NCBI GenBank assembly: GCA_944325885.1
Contig: CALVBT010000012.1
Location: 1 to 45,301 of the forward strand
Direction: 5' to 3'
Length of the DNA: 45,301 nucleotides
Origin: Candidatus Gastranaerophilales bacterium
Lineage (GTDB): Bacteria > Cyanobacteriota > Vampirovibrionia > Gastranaerophilales > Gastranaerophilaceae
Shown here: positions 1-7,888 of the stretch, piece by piece
How positions within the stretch are numbered: position 1 is the stretch's first letter
Layout of the letters: every line of letters starts with the position of its first letter
The notes under the pieces: model-generated
Told to the model about the DNA's origin: nothing
Database searches by the model: none
The model's input: the letters and a program-made list of their open reading frames with translations, nothing else
Position numbers and translations under genes: made by a program

Positions 1-1022
1 CCGATTTTCATTGCCATTTTATTTGATAATTCAGGATAAACTTGAGAGCATAAAATATCGTATGCAGGTGCAAATTTTATTTCTCCATTGTCATAATGCA
101 GTATAGAAAAATTTTTGCCATGGGCATCATTATTTCCTATCAAGTAATTAAAAATCATTAATTGAATAAACTGGTTAATTGCAACTGCAGGCTGCGATGC
201 GGCTCTTAAGATTTCGAAACATCTTTTAAAATCAACACCGCCCTCAGCTTGATATTTGTATGCGCTTGGAATGTTGGATGCCTGACAAAAATCTTCTTGA
301 TGGATTCTTTTTATTTTGTTATTAATTATTTCTCTATCATATCTTTGAATTAAAAAGTATTTTATCTTATTTGCATAACCGATTTTGACATCGGGAACAT
401 TTATGCCCAAAACTTTCGCGGTTTTTATGCATATAAATTCATTTTCAATAGTTTCATTAAATCCGTTTATTGCCGGTTTTAAAATATGGCTTGTCGGTAC
501 GTTATCTTTTGGAATTCCTATTTGCCCGTCAACAACAATCACAGATGTTTTATCCTGTGCGCCGGCTAAAGATAGCCGCATATCTTCAACTCCTGTTGCC
601 AATGGTTTTTGTGGAAGTTCATTTATAAATTTTTCAAGTTCATTTTCTGACAATGGTGTATAGTCAATTTCATAAGTTTCTTGCAAGTATTTTGAAGGTG
701 TTTGCTCATCATAACTATCAAAAAATGAAACAGCACCCGCACAATCATAACCTATTGCTTGCAAAATTGAAAAATCGTTTTTGGGATTAATCCCGTATTT
801 TTTCCCGATAACAATTCTTGTATGTTCGCTTTCCGGAAGCAAACCGTTAAAGAATCCTCTGCATTGTTTATTATCAAAAGGGGCTTTTTGAATTGGCAAA
901 CTCAAAGATAAGATTCTATCAGCATTGGTCGAATATTGAAAAATTATGCCGCCATTGCCGTCTTTTTCTAATATTCCGATATGTTTATCATTCAAAAATA
1001 CATTCAAAGAATTACCCAACAT
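1..1022 (-). CDS. hipA: HipA family serine/threonine kinase toxin (3' end cut by window edge)
   Basis: This is a HipA-type toxin kinase. In characterised members such as E. coli HipA the kinase phosphorylates glutamyl-tRNA synthetase and causes growth arrest. The reverse strand is open from ATG at 1022 to the window edge, giving 340 residues; E. coli HipA has about 440, so the C-terminus is missing. Visible motifs, in order, are NGLLPE (59-64), SLAGAQDK (151-158), RYDR (227-230), HQEDFCQA (241-248), GNNDAHGKN (296-304, the catalytic Asp loop) and APAYD (318-322, metal-binding Asp). The start lies 7 nt after the hipB stop, and the ribosome binding site AGAGGT overlaps that stop, so the two genes are translationally linked. 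The target in this organism is unknown. Confidence 0.93.
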   Translation of the reverse strand, partial: MLGNSLNVFLNDKHIGILEKDGNGGIIFQYSTNADRILSLSLPIQKAPFDNKQCRGFFNGLLPESEHTRIVIGKKYGINPKNDFSILQAIGYDCAGAVSFFDSYDEQTPSKYLQETYEIDYTPLSENELEKFINELPQKPLATGVEDMRLSLAGAQDKTSVIVVDGQIGIPKDNVPTSHILKPAINGFNETIENEFICIKTAKVLGINVPDVKIGYANKIKYFLIQRYDREIINNKIKRIHQEDFCQASNIPSAYKYQAEGGVDFKRCFEILRAASQPAVAINQFIQLMIFNYLIGNNDAHGKNFSILHYDNGEIKFAPAYDILCSQVYPELSNKMAMKI

Positions 1023-1029
1023 TTACCTC

Positions 1030-1251
1030 TTAAATTTTTTCATAAGGAGATTTTACATCTATTGTAATCCCCAAGGCGCGACAAACATTTATGACTTTTC
1101 CAATTTGTGCGGTTTCTTTCCCGTTTTCAAGGTCAACAAGAAATCTTATCCCGACATTAGCAGCAATCGCCAAATCCGCTTGTGTAAGATGTTGTTCCTT
1201 GCGGGCATTTTTAATATATGTTCCCAGTTTTTTAGTATCTGTTATATTCAT
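1030..1251 (-). CDS. hipB: HipB-like XRE family antitoxin
   Basis: This 73-residue protein is one helix-turn-helix domain of the Cro/C1 (XRE) type. The HTH core is LTQADLAIAANVGIRFLVDL at about residues 22-41, followed by ENGKETAQIG. It directly precedes hipA, the standard antitoxin position, and should both neutralise HipA and repress the operon. Three TTTACC-N4-GGTAAA palindromes upstream are its likely operators. The ATG at 1251 is preceded by TAGGTAAAAA, so the Shine-Dalgarno-like AGGT falls inside the nearest operator. The protein is at the small end for HipB and has little beyond the DNA-binding domain. Confidence 0.93.
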   Translation of the reverse strand: MNITDTKKLGTYIKNARKEQHLTQADLAIAANVGIRFLVDLENGKETAQIGKVINVCRALGITIDVKSPYEKI

Positions 1252-1252
1252 T

Positions 1253-1372
1253 TTTTACCTATCGGTAAAATTTTACATTATTTTTATCTAAAAATCAATG
1301 ATTTTTACCGAACGGTAAAAATCACGTACTTGGAAACAAATTTTATTAAAAAATTTACCGTACGGTAAATTT
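1253..1372. promoter_or_regulatory. Three HipB operator palindromes at exact 50-bp spacing
   Basis: Three copies of TTTACC-N4-GGTAAA lie upstream of hipB. They are at 1253-1270 (spacer TATC), 1303-1320 (spacer GAAC) and 1351-1372 (a perfect 22-bp palindrome centred on GTAC). Their centres, 1261.5, 1311.5 and 1361.5, are exactly 50 bp apart. One overlaps the predicted start site, one abuts the -35 box and one lies further upstream. This fits cooperative autoregulation by HipBA. That HipB binds here is inferred. Confidence 0.75.
1270..1298 (-). promoter_or_regulatory. Predicted sigma-70 promoter of hipBA
   Basis: Read on the minus strand, TTGATT (1293-1298) and TAAAAT (1270-1275) are separated by exactly 17 bp. 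The predicted start site, around 1263, falls inside the operator next to hipB, and a second operator ends just upstream of the -35 box. Repressor bound at either site should block RNA polymerase. This is sequence inference only. Confidence 0.6.
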
Positions 1373-1471
1373 CAACTTTTTGAAATCAATCTTTTCTTAT
1401 TGTGTTTTGAATCTTATAATGATAGTTTATTTATACTTGAAATTGGATTTTTTGTACAAACTATAAATTCT

Positions 1472-1999
1472 TTAGTCGGCAAAATTCAATATCGGCCCGT
1501 TCCAACGTTCTAAAAATTCTTTGTTAGTTGCGTTTGGAAACTTTAGACCGTTGATTCTGCCGCAGATATATTCCGCACAAAATTCGGCAGGGCTTTTTGT
1601 TGCATAGGCCGAAACTTTTGCTGTAATGGATTTTCCAAAGTCATTGTATATTTTTTCTCCGCTGGAAAACGCAGATTCTGTTGTTCCGAATCGCTGCGGA
1701 TTACCTTTAAAATCGAGCCAGTGGCAGAGTTCGTGGGTTATTACGTCTTTCGGGTTTGCTGTTGGATGATGACCGTCTTCGTAATCTTTTAACGCAAATT
1801 TTTGGTTGCTTTTCCAATTGTAGGCGGGGTTTATATACAGTGTAGCTTCTCCTGTATCTTTATTCCAGTGCAGAGATGCTTTTGTAGAGTTGTTGGAAAA
1901 TTTTGATGCATCTGTTTTTATTGTCAGTCCGTTAAAATAATTTTTGCTGCCGGTGAGTTTGGACAAATCGTCCGCACTGCCTGCAATGAGGTTTGCCAT
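1472..1999 (-). CDS. Zincin-like metallopeptidase domain (C-terminal piece of the broken gene)
   Basis: This open segment, 175 residues from ATG at 1999, carries the zinc-binding motif HELCH near residue 89 and a downstream glutamate motif, SPAEFCAEYICG, near 135. That arrangement fits a zinc-dependent peptidase fold. The frame stays open upstream to the TAA at 2144, and that extra sequence (FKTGSLHKFKSIEDANKYL) looks coding, so the ATG is probably not the original start. No ribosome binding site decides the start. Whether the fragment is expressed is unknown. Confidence 0.5.
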   Translation of the reverse strand: MANLIAGSADDLSKLTGSKNYFNGLTIKTDASKFSNNSTKASLHWNKDTGEATLYINPAYNWKSNQKFALKDYEDGHHPTANPKDVITHELCHWLDFKGNPQRFGTTESAFSSGEKIYNDFGKSITAKVSAYATKSPAEFCAEYICGRINGLKFPNATNKEFLERWNGPILNFAD

Positions 2000-2143
2000 T
2001 GCTGTTGTTTCTACATCCGCTGTTATGCCGTAATTTTTAGAAAGATATTTGTTTGCATCTTCGATTGATTTAAATTTGTGGAGGCTGCCTGTTTTGAAAT
2101 TTTCTGCTACCGGTTTTGGGAATTTTATGTCAGTGTTTCCGTT

Positions 2144-2515
2144 TTATTCTTCAAAAAAAGTTTTTAATGATTTTGGCAATTGTTTTTTTGACATTCTTGC
2201 CGCAATATAATGACTGTTAAATTCTGAGATGTTCACAGAATCTGAAATCCTTCTCGCAATATCTGCAGAAGTATTACAGAACTCTCTGTTAATGCTCATT
2301 TGGTATGCATAAGGATTATATTTTAAGTTTAAAAATTCGCCCAAATCTTTATAAATCAAGTAGGAGGGATGATTTGAAGCAATTTGTCCATGATTGTACA
2401 TTTCATTGGTTATTTTATTCAGTTCTTTCCAGTTAAAATTTTCATTGAAACAGATACTAAATTCATTTTTGTCTGCATTAAAGTTTATTTTTGATATAGA
2501 TGATGAATTATCCAT
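2144..2515 (-). CDS. Degenerate peptidase-like domain (middle piece of the broken gene)
   Basis: This 123-residue piece resembles the metallopeptidase segment downstream. NENFNWKEL matches NPAYNWKS, and EFNSHYIAARMSKKQLP matches EFCAEYICGRINGLKFP. However, HELCH is replaced by LIYKD, so the zinc site is absent. It looks like the inactive first half of a duplicated-domain protein. It ends in a TAA, and the same frame continues coherently beyond it. The internal ATG at 2515 is not a convincing start, because coding similarity extends upstream to about 2794. Confidence 0.4.
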   Translation of the reverse strand: MDNSSSISKINFNADKNEFSICFNENFNWKELNKITNEMYNHGQIASNHPSYLIYKDLGEFLNLKYNPYAYQMSINREFCNTSADIARRISDSVNISEFNSHYIAARMSKKQLPKSLKTFFEE

Positions 2516-2910
2516 AGGGGCAGATGTGATTTTCAGACCGGAAAATAAATTATTTTTTTTGTTGATATTGCAGAAATCTTCGACTGCTTCATATGCTTTT
2601 CGTGATATTAAAGGGTCTTGAATTTGAGCATCAATTTTATAAAAATCTTTTAGCTGTTTATTAAAAATATTGCTGCATTTGCTGCTTAATACAACTGTGT
2701 CAGCCGCAAGCTGCGGAGCATATTTTATGCTGCTTGTATCAAGATTTTTTATAATTCGGGGTTTTATCGGGCCGAAAATATTTCTACATCCGTTTTATTG
2801 ATGTTTTTATAATACTGATTGACAAAGCCAATGTTTCTCCTTTATAGTCTAACCTTATATTAATAAAAACAAATGATTATTAAAATTGACTGTATTGTTT
2901 AGTGATTTTG

Positions 2911-4200
2911 CTAAATATATTCTACGAGTAATTTTTTAATTCTTCTTCCTTTAAATTCAATCACTTTGATTTTCAAATTATCAATTTTTATTTCATCATT
3001 GATTTTTGCCAGTCTTCCAAGTCTTTTTTGCAGGAGACCTGCAATTGTTTCGACTTCTTCTTTCTGTTGATTTATTTTAAAATATTTAAAAAATTCATCA
3101 ACTCTTAAAAGTCCGTTAACAATATACTTGTTTTCTGCTATTTTTTTAATATCATTTTCTTCTTCATCAAATTCGTCTTGAACATCACCAAAAATTTCCT
3201 CGAGAACATCTTCCAGAGTAATAATTCCCGAAACTCCTCCGAATTCATCTATAACTACCGCAATTTCGGTATGATTGTTTTTGAAATTTTGCAAAAGCAT
3301 GTCGGTCGTCATTGTTTCAGTTACAAGCAGTGGTTTTCTTAAACAATTACGAAGTTCAAAGTTTTCGTTTTTCATTTTGCAGGAATATAAATCTTTTACG
3401 TGTAATATTCCGATAATGTTGTCTATATTGTTTTCATATACTGGATATCTTGTATATTGATTTTCCAGTATGATTTTTTCCAGATTATTAAATTCTATGT
3501 CTATTGGAATTGCTGTTACATCACATCTCGGTATCATTATTTGTTTTGCAGTTAAATCTGTAAATTTCAAAGAATTTTTGAGCAAAAGACTTTCTGTTTC
3601 ATTAAGAACACCTCCTTTGTAGCTGGCGTCAATAATCATATCCAGCTCTTCTTCTGTATGTACTGAATGAGATGGATGAGCAGGCGGTATATTCATAAGT
3701 TTTAAACAAAAGTTTCCAAATCCGTTTAACAAAAAGATAAATGGTGTAAAAAGTTTTGCGACAAATACAAGTGGTCTTGTAATAAACAGTGTTGTTTTTT
3801 CAGGATATTGCAGAGCAATAGATTTTGGCATTAATTCGCCTATTACGACATGCAAAAAAGTAATTAAAGCAAAGGCAATAGCAATGGCAATAGCATGTGA
3901 CGCAATTGTATTTGAAACATGAGGTAAAAAATCAAGCAGCGGACTGATAATTCTTGCAAGGGTGGCTTCACCTACCCACCCAAGACCAATACTGGCAATT
4001 GTAATGCCAAGCTGTGTTGCTGCTATATATCTGTCCAGTTCTTTTAATGCATTGACAGTTATTTTTGCGGTATTGTTTCCTTCATTTGCCAGCTGATTAA
4101 TTCTTGTTTGGCGGACACTGACCAATGCAAATTCAGACGCAACAAAAAAACCGTTTGCCAATAATAAAAATGTGATAATTAATAAATTTACTAAAATCAT
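2911..4200 (-). CDS. CorC/HlyC family membrane protein (DUF21-CBS-CorC_HlyC)
   Basis: This 429-residue inner-membrane protein belongs to the hemolysin C/CorB family, linked in other bacteria to magnesium and cobalt efflux or resistance. The N-terminal half is a DUF21 domain with about four membrane helices (LIITFLLLANGFFVASEF at the start, later IAIAIAFALITFLHVVIGEL). Two CBS domains follow at about 205-330 (IMIPRCDVTAIPI and VIDEFGGVSGIITLEDVLEEIFGD). The C-terminal CorC_HlyC domain ends in GRRIKKLLVEYI. Length and architecture are complete. It sits between two broken paralogues of an unrelated peptidase-like gene and appears intact. The transported ion cannot be read from the sequence. Confidence 0.92.
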   Translation of the reverse strand: MILVNLLIITFLLLANGFFVASEFALVSVRQTRINQLANEGNNTAKITVNALKELDRYIAATQLGITIASIGLGWVGEATLARIISPLLDFLPHVSNTIASHAIAIAIAFALITFLHVVIGELMPKSIALQYPEKTTLFITRPLVFVAKLFTPFIFLLNGFGNFCLKLMNIPPAHPSHSVHTEEELDMIIDASYKGGVLNETESLLLKNSLKFTDLTAKQIMIPRCDVTAIPIDIEFNNLEKIILENQYTRYPVYENNIDNIIGILHVKDLYSCKMKNENFELRNCLRKPLLVTETMTTDMLLQNFKNNHTEIAVVIDEFGGVSGIITLEDVLEEIFGDVQDEFDEEENDIKKIAENKYIVNGLLRVDEFFKYFKINQQKEEVETIAGLLQKRLGRLAKINDEIKIDNLKIKVIEFKGRRIKKLLVEYI

Positions 4201-4288
4201 ATAACCTCAATTTTATAGATATTTTAAACTATAATTATACAGTAGGTTGTATGTTTCACAAATTAGTTAACATTATTTGGATCTATTT

Positions 4289-4735
4289 TTATGAGTTTAA
4301 TTTTTCATTAATCTCATAAATCTTAATTTTGCCAAGTTCTTTCCAGTTGAAGTTTTCGTTAAAATAAAGATTGAAATCTTTTGTTGCAGTATCAAAACTT
4401 GCATAGCCCGTAGAGTTGTTTAAGGGTTCTGTATTGATTTTCAGACCGGAGAACAATTTGTCTTTTTTGTTGATTTTGCAAAAATCGCTCACAGCATCGA
4501 TGGTTTTTCTTGCCAGAGCAGGGTCTTTTATATTCGAATCAATATTGTACAAATTTTTTAACTGTTTGTTAAAATAAGTGCTGCTGTTTTTGCTAAAGAC
4601 AATGGTGTCTGCGGCCGGCCCCGGCGTGTATTTTATTGAACCGGTATTAATTTGAATTGTTTACGGTTTAATTGGTGCAAATATATTTCTGCAATTGTTG
4701 ACAGAGCTTTTTAAAACACCTATTGAAAAAACCAT
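4289..4735 (-). pseudogene. Broken peptidase-like gene, copy 2 (internal stop, truncated)
   Basis: From ATG at 4735 the reverse strand reads MVFSIGVLKSSVNNCRNIFA then PIKP, and meets an in-frame TAA. The same frame continues as TIQINTGSIKYTPGPAADTI and through FSGLKINTEPLNN to FNENFNWKELGKI, ending at 4289. Residue for residue this matches the first third of the broken gene at 1472-2831, including the RNIF-PIKP segment and INKK(D/N)-LFSGLKI. The copy stops right after NENFNWKEL, so the whole metallopeptidase part is missing. Similarity extends into the upstream DNA (both share an AATATAAGGTTAG-like stretch), which points to duplication of a larger segment. Only the part downstream of the TAA forms a sizeable open frame. 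Confidence 0.7.
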
Positions 4736-4810
4736 AGAATTTTACCTGTAAAAACTAACCTTATATATATAAAAACTTTTTACCGATAAAAATTGCCATG
4801 TTTTGAGTTT

Positions 4811-5623
4811 TTATTCAGAGGCAATCTGGGATTTTGTTTCAATAAACAGATTCATAAGCTCAATGTCGTCATAGTCTACATAAGCGTGCTGGAAGAGGTT
4901 CTTGCCGGATTTTATCGTGAGCTGGTTGTCAGAATTCGGCTTTAAAAGGCTGCGAGGGATTTTTACCTGCTGGTTGTCGCCGTTGAGGTTGAGTTCTGCT
5001 ATCAGGTTCCCGTTAAAGTAAATCTGAGGAGCAGAGGCAAAGGTCGTTGTCACCTTGGATTGGCCCATATCTCTGGCCATTTTTGTGTCTATGCCTATAA
5101 CAGAGCCTATGACAAGGTAGACGTCTTCGTTGGGCGGGATTGCGCCGATTTTAAAGTTTTTTGTGTAAAACGGGCCTATGGCTTTTATCCTGAACTCAAC
5201 AGCATTCGCTGATGTGGCAGAGTAGTTGTCATCGCCTATGTGGTAGAGGTCTTTGTCTATGATTATGTCGTGGGGGTTTGTTTTTTCAATGCCTATAACG
5301 AGCGGTTTTGATACGGAATTTCCGTCAATGGTCAGAGAAAATGGCTTGTAGCCTTCTTTTTCTACGGACATTATGGTTGGCGCATCTATTTTTGCTCCGA
5401 GTGAGAATCTTCCCTGCCCGTCCGTGCGGGTTTTGTAGCCTTTGGATGGGAGCATTACATCTGCCTGCGAAATAGGAGATTGGGTCTGTGAGTCTATTAC
5501 TCTGTTGGAGTTGCCTTCTTCTGTTTTTTCGACATTGCCGTTTATTGCGCAAAAAGCACTGCTGTAACCTACAGCGAGCGTGATAATGGCAAGGTATATG
5601 CCAAAAAGTTTCAGCCTGTTCAT
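4811..5623 (-). CDS. Exported protein with carboxypeptidase-regulatory-like domain
   Basis: This 270-residue protein is predicted to be exported. A signal peptide is visible (MNRLKLFGIYLAIITLAVGY, cleavage near residue 25-27). Residues about 38-110 match the carboxypeptidase regulatory-like beta-sandwich: SQTQSPISQADVMLPSKGYK, then TRTDGQGRFSLG and VEKEGYKPFSLTI. The rest, about 115-270, is beta-rich with no motif I recognise; it may bind ligands or the cell surface. There is no catalytic domain, so the function stays unknown. The ATG at 5623 is preceded by GGGGAAG. It stands alone: downstream lies the broken peptidase copy, upstream a repeat-rich gap. Confidence 0.75.
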   Translation of the reverse strand: MNRLKLFGIYLAIITLAVGYSSAFCAINGNVEKTEEGNSNRVIDSQTQSPISQADVMLPSKGYKTRTDGQGRFSLGAKIDAPTIMSVEKEGYKPFSLTIDGNSVSKPLVIGIEKTNPHDIIIDKDLYHIGDDNYSATSANAVEFRIKAIGPFYTKNFKIGAIPPNEDVYLVIGSVIGIDTKMARDMGQSKVTTTFASAPQIYFNGNLIAELNLNGDNQQVKIPRSLLKPNSDNQLTIKSGKNLFQHAYVDYDDIELMNLFIETKSQIASE

Positions 5624-5742
5624 TTTTCTTCCCCTGTTGATTAAAAATTGCTTATAAATATCATATAAAATTCTGCAATTTTATCTATGCCCGAGTCAGG
5701 CAATACAGTCGGGGAAGAAGGCTGTGTTAAGAAAATATGTGA

Positions 5743-5782
5743 ACATATAAACATATAAACATATAAACATATAAATATATAA
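5743..5782. repeat. Five tandem 8-bp units (ACATATAA)
   Basis: Four exact ACATATAA units and one ATATATAA unit run head to tail, immediately left of the palindromic element at 5791-6005. Such simple repeats can vary in copy number by slippage. Nothing shows a function. Confidence 0.85.
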
Positions 5783-5790
5783 ATATATAT

Positions 5791-6005
5791 AAATGCAAAT
5801 GAATATAAAAATAACATTGTGTAATGAATTACAGAAAGTTATATAAACAATTACAAACGAGGTATTGTTCGAGGCACGGGGAAATTATTTGAACCACAGA
5901 TAATATTTGTACTTTAGCAATTTTGACGTGCCGAGTTGCCGAGACAGGTTTATATTACTTTCTGTTTGAATGGAACTACAGTTATTTTTATATTCATTTG
6001 CATTT
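5791..6005. repeat. Palindromic intergenic element D, copy 1
   Basis: The outer arms, 5791-5815 and 5981-6005, are perfect 25-bp inverted repeats. Inside lies a second inverted pair, 5831-5848 with 5948-5965 (17 of 18 pairs), beginning ACAGAAAGT and ending ACTTTCTGT. A third pair, GGCACG with CGTGCC, lies deeper. The interior motifs (ACGAGGTATTGTTCGAGG and TGACGTGCCGAGTTGCCGAG) recur almost unchanged at 27180-27397, but the arms there differ while still pairing. It fills most of the gap between ribD and the exported protein gene. No coding capacity is evident. Confidence 0.85.
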
Positions 6006-6020
6006 ATTTATTATATGAAT

Positions 6021-7139
6021 TTAAGAATACGTGACCAAAATGTCGGGGTCGAAGTTCTGTACGGATTGGATTTTGAAGGTCTTGCCCTGCGAAATTTCCG
6101 CAACATCAAACCCTCTAACGAACCCCATTGCATCGTCATCTCCGAGGATTTTTGGTGCAATGAACTGGTAAACTTTGTCCGCAAGCCCTGCTTTTAAAAA
6201 CGCTCCGTTCAGGTATCCTCCGGCTTCTACAAGCAGACTGCAGCAGCCTCTCTCATAAAGAAACGCAGTCAGCTTTTTTAAGTCCAATTTGCCTGTGGCC
6301 GCGTCAATAGAGCATTTTAGAATTTCAACATTTGGCGGATATTTAGAAATTTTTTCGTCTTCAATGTTTTCACAAACAGCAAGAATCACTTTTGTTCCGT
6401 CGTCAGCAAAAATTTTTGCGTTTGGGTCTGTTTTTGCATTGGAGTCTACTATGACACGTATCGGGTTGCGGCCGCAGATGCCGTCTTCTTCCATAGTCAG
6501 CCGGCATGTCATAGACGGGTCGTCAGCAATTATCGTGCCTGAGCCTGTAATGATTGCATCAAATTTGTTTCTGAGCCTGTGAACCTGCTTTCTGGCTTTT
6601 TCAGCGGTTATCCATTTTGAAGAGCCTGTCTTTGTTGCGATTTTTCCATCCAGAGTGGTAGCTGTTTTTATAGCAACAAAGGGAGCTTTTTGCAGCTGGT
6701 TTTTTATAAAAATTTCGTTTAGCGTTTTGCATTCTTCTTCAAGAACCCCTGAAATTACTTCTATGCCTGCGGCTTTTAGTTTTTCTATGCCTTTGCCGGC
6801 AACTTTCGGGTTCGGGTCTGTGCATCCTATTATTACTTTTTTAAACCCTTTTGATATTATCAAATCAGCGCAGGGCGGAGTTTTTCCGTAGTGGCAGCAG
6901 GGTTCAAGACTTACAAAAATCGTACCGCCTTTGCAGTCAAAGCCGTTTTGTTCTGCGTTTTTTATTGCATTAGGCTCTGCGTGAGGCTCTCCGTATTTTT
7001 GGTGCCAGCCGCTTCCGGCAAAATTGCCGTTTTTGTCCAGCACAACCGCTCCGACAAGAGGGTTGGGCGAAACATGTCCCTCGCCGTTTTTTGCAAGCTC
7101 TATACACTGTTTTATATATATTTTGTAAAGTTCTTCCAC
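6021..7139 (-). CDS. ribD: Bifunctional riboflavin biosynthesis deaminase/reductase RibD
   Basis: RibD catalyses two cytosolic steps of riboflavin synthesis, deamination of the pyrimidine released from GTP and reduction of its ribosyl side chain. The N-terminal deaminase shows HAE at 53-55 and PCCHYGKTPPC at 80-90, giving zinc ligands H53, C81 and C90. The C-terminal reductase begins near residue 150 (TTLDGKIATKTGSSKWIT) and includes NPIRVIVDSN and LLVEAGGYLNGAFL. At 372 residues it has the normal full length. It lies 7 nt downstream of the pilin-like gene. No other rib gene and no FMN riboswitch are visible nearby. Confidence 0.96.
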   Translation of the reverse strand: MEELYKIYIKQCIELAKNGEGHVSPNPLVGAVVLDKNGNFAGSGWHQKYGEPHAEPNAIKNAEQNGFDCKGGTIFVSLEPCCHYGKTPPCADLIISKGFKKVIIGCTDPNPKVAGKGIEKLKAAGIEVISGVLEEECKTLNEIFIKNQLQKAPFVAIKTATTLDGKIATKTGSSKWITAEKARKQVHRLRNKFDAIITGSGTIIADDPSMTCRLTMEEDGICGRNPIRVIVDSNAKTDPNAKIFADDGTKVILAVCENIEDEKISKYPPNVEILKCSIDAATGKLDLKKLTAFLYERGCCSLLVEAGGYLNGAFLKAGLADKVYQFIAPKILGDDDAMGFVRGFDVAEISQGKTFKIQSVQNFDPDILVTYS

Positions 7140-7146
7140 GATTTGT

Positions 7147-7842
7147 TTATTTCAACAAGCAGCTTCTTATTTTGCAAGGCGGGTGCTGGCACCACTGCTG
7201 CTGGTATGATGTAATATCTTTAACTTCACCGGCTGCATTATCGCCGATTGCATTGTATGGCGCAAGTGATACAGGCTCGCCATTATATCCGTTAGTTGCT
7301 TCTCTTACACCGTCTTTTGTTACGGGTACAAAATACCATCTGTCTTTGCCGTAGTGATTTGGCCCTTTAAAACCGTTTATGTCAACCAGCAAAATGTTTT
7401 CATTGTTTGCATAAAGTGACCAAGCCATGCCTGAAGAATCAACGAAGGCCAGCATTGAAGCTGTCGGCTGAGAGTTGTATAGCTTTTCTCCCGTAGCATC
7501 CCAGCATTCTCCGTTGTTGTTGTTAAAACATTGTTTTGAAACATTAAAATAGGTTGAAAAATTTTTAAAATTTTGCATAACAGTAGCCTGATTAGAGGCT
7601 TCTTGTCTTGTTTGCAGTGTTGTATATTTGTTGTCCAGTATCTGCTGTTCAATAGCGGCAGAGCCGACAGACAGAGCCTTTTTGTATCCTGCACAGTATT
7701 CTGCGTCGTTTGCCGAGTTGACAAGGTTCGGTATAGTCATAACAGCGATTACCCCTATAATAGTCAGAGCAATAAGAACCTCTGCAAGGGTAAAAGCGGT
7801 TTTTGATGTGAGGGAAAATGTTTTTTTGTTAGTATCGTTCAT
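7147..7842 (-). CDS. Type IV pilin-like / type II secretion pseudopilin-like protein
   Basis: A prepilin-type N-terminus is clear: a short leader, then TAFTLAEVLIALTIIGVIAV, with the conserved Glu at position 5 after the predicted cut and a hydrophobic assembly helix. The residue before the cut is Ala instead of the usual Gly. The rest is a globular domain with cysteines and an aromatic motif (RWYFVPVTKDG), a pattern common among Gastranaerophilales minor pilin-like proteins. I chose ATG at 7842, leaving a leader of about 16 residues. The frame is open to a TTG at 7899 that overlaps the fliI stop by 11 nt, and an ATG at 7860 is also possible. No pilus assembly genes lie nearby. Confidence 0.8.
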   Translation of the reverse strand: MNDTNKKTFSLTSKTAFTLAEVLIALTIIGVIAVMTIPNLVNSANDAEYCAGYKKALSVGSAAIEQQILDNKYTTLQTRQEASNQATVMQNFKNFSTYFNVSKQCFNNNNGECWDATGEKLYNSQPTASMLAFVDSSGMAWSLYANNENILLVDINGFKGPNHYGKDRWYFVPVTKDGVREATNGYNGEPVSLAPYNAIGDNAAGEVKDITSYQQQWCQHPPCKIRSCLLK

Positions 7843-7888
7843 ATATAAATTATATGCCATGTTTTGGCTGTTGTAAACTGCCTGAGGG

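Larger units (their letters stand above)
1472..2831 (-). pseudogene. Broken zinc-metallopeptidase-like gene, copy 1 (one frameshift, one stop)
   Basis: A TTG start at 2831 with a strong AAGGAG site begins MALSISIIKTSI, then the frame breaks at the A-run 2793-2796. Removing one A restores NGCRNIFGPIKP and a frame open to 1472, apart from a TAA at 2144-2146. The restored protein would have about 452 residues. It contains two related domains: a first one (NENFNWKEL) with no HExxH, and a second one (NPAYNWKS) with HELCHWLDF and a downstream PAEFCAEYICG glutamate typical of a zincin. A shorter relative at 4289-4735 aligns with the first half and supports the reconstruction. The family is not one I can name. 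A role as phage protein or secreted effector is possible but unproven. Confidence 0.75.

Noticed and set aside
946-1368. 140-codon plus-strand frame across hipB
   Set aside because: It is antisense to hipB and its operators and has no features of a real protein.
7140-7146. FMN riboswitch for ribD
   Set aside because: The gap before ribD is only a few bases and the upstream gene shows no riboswitch motifs.
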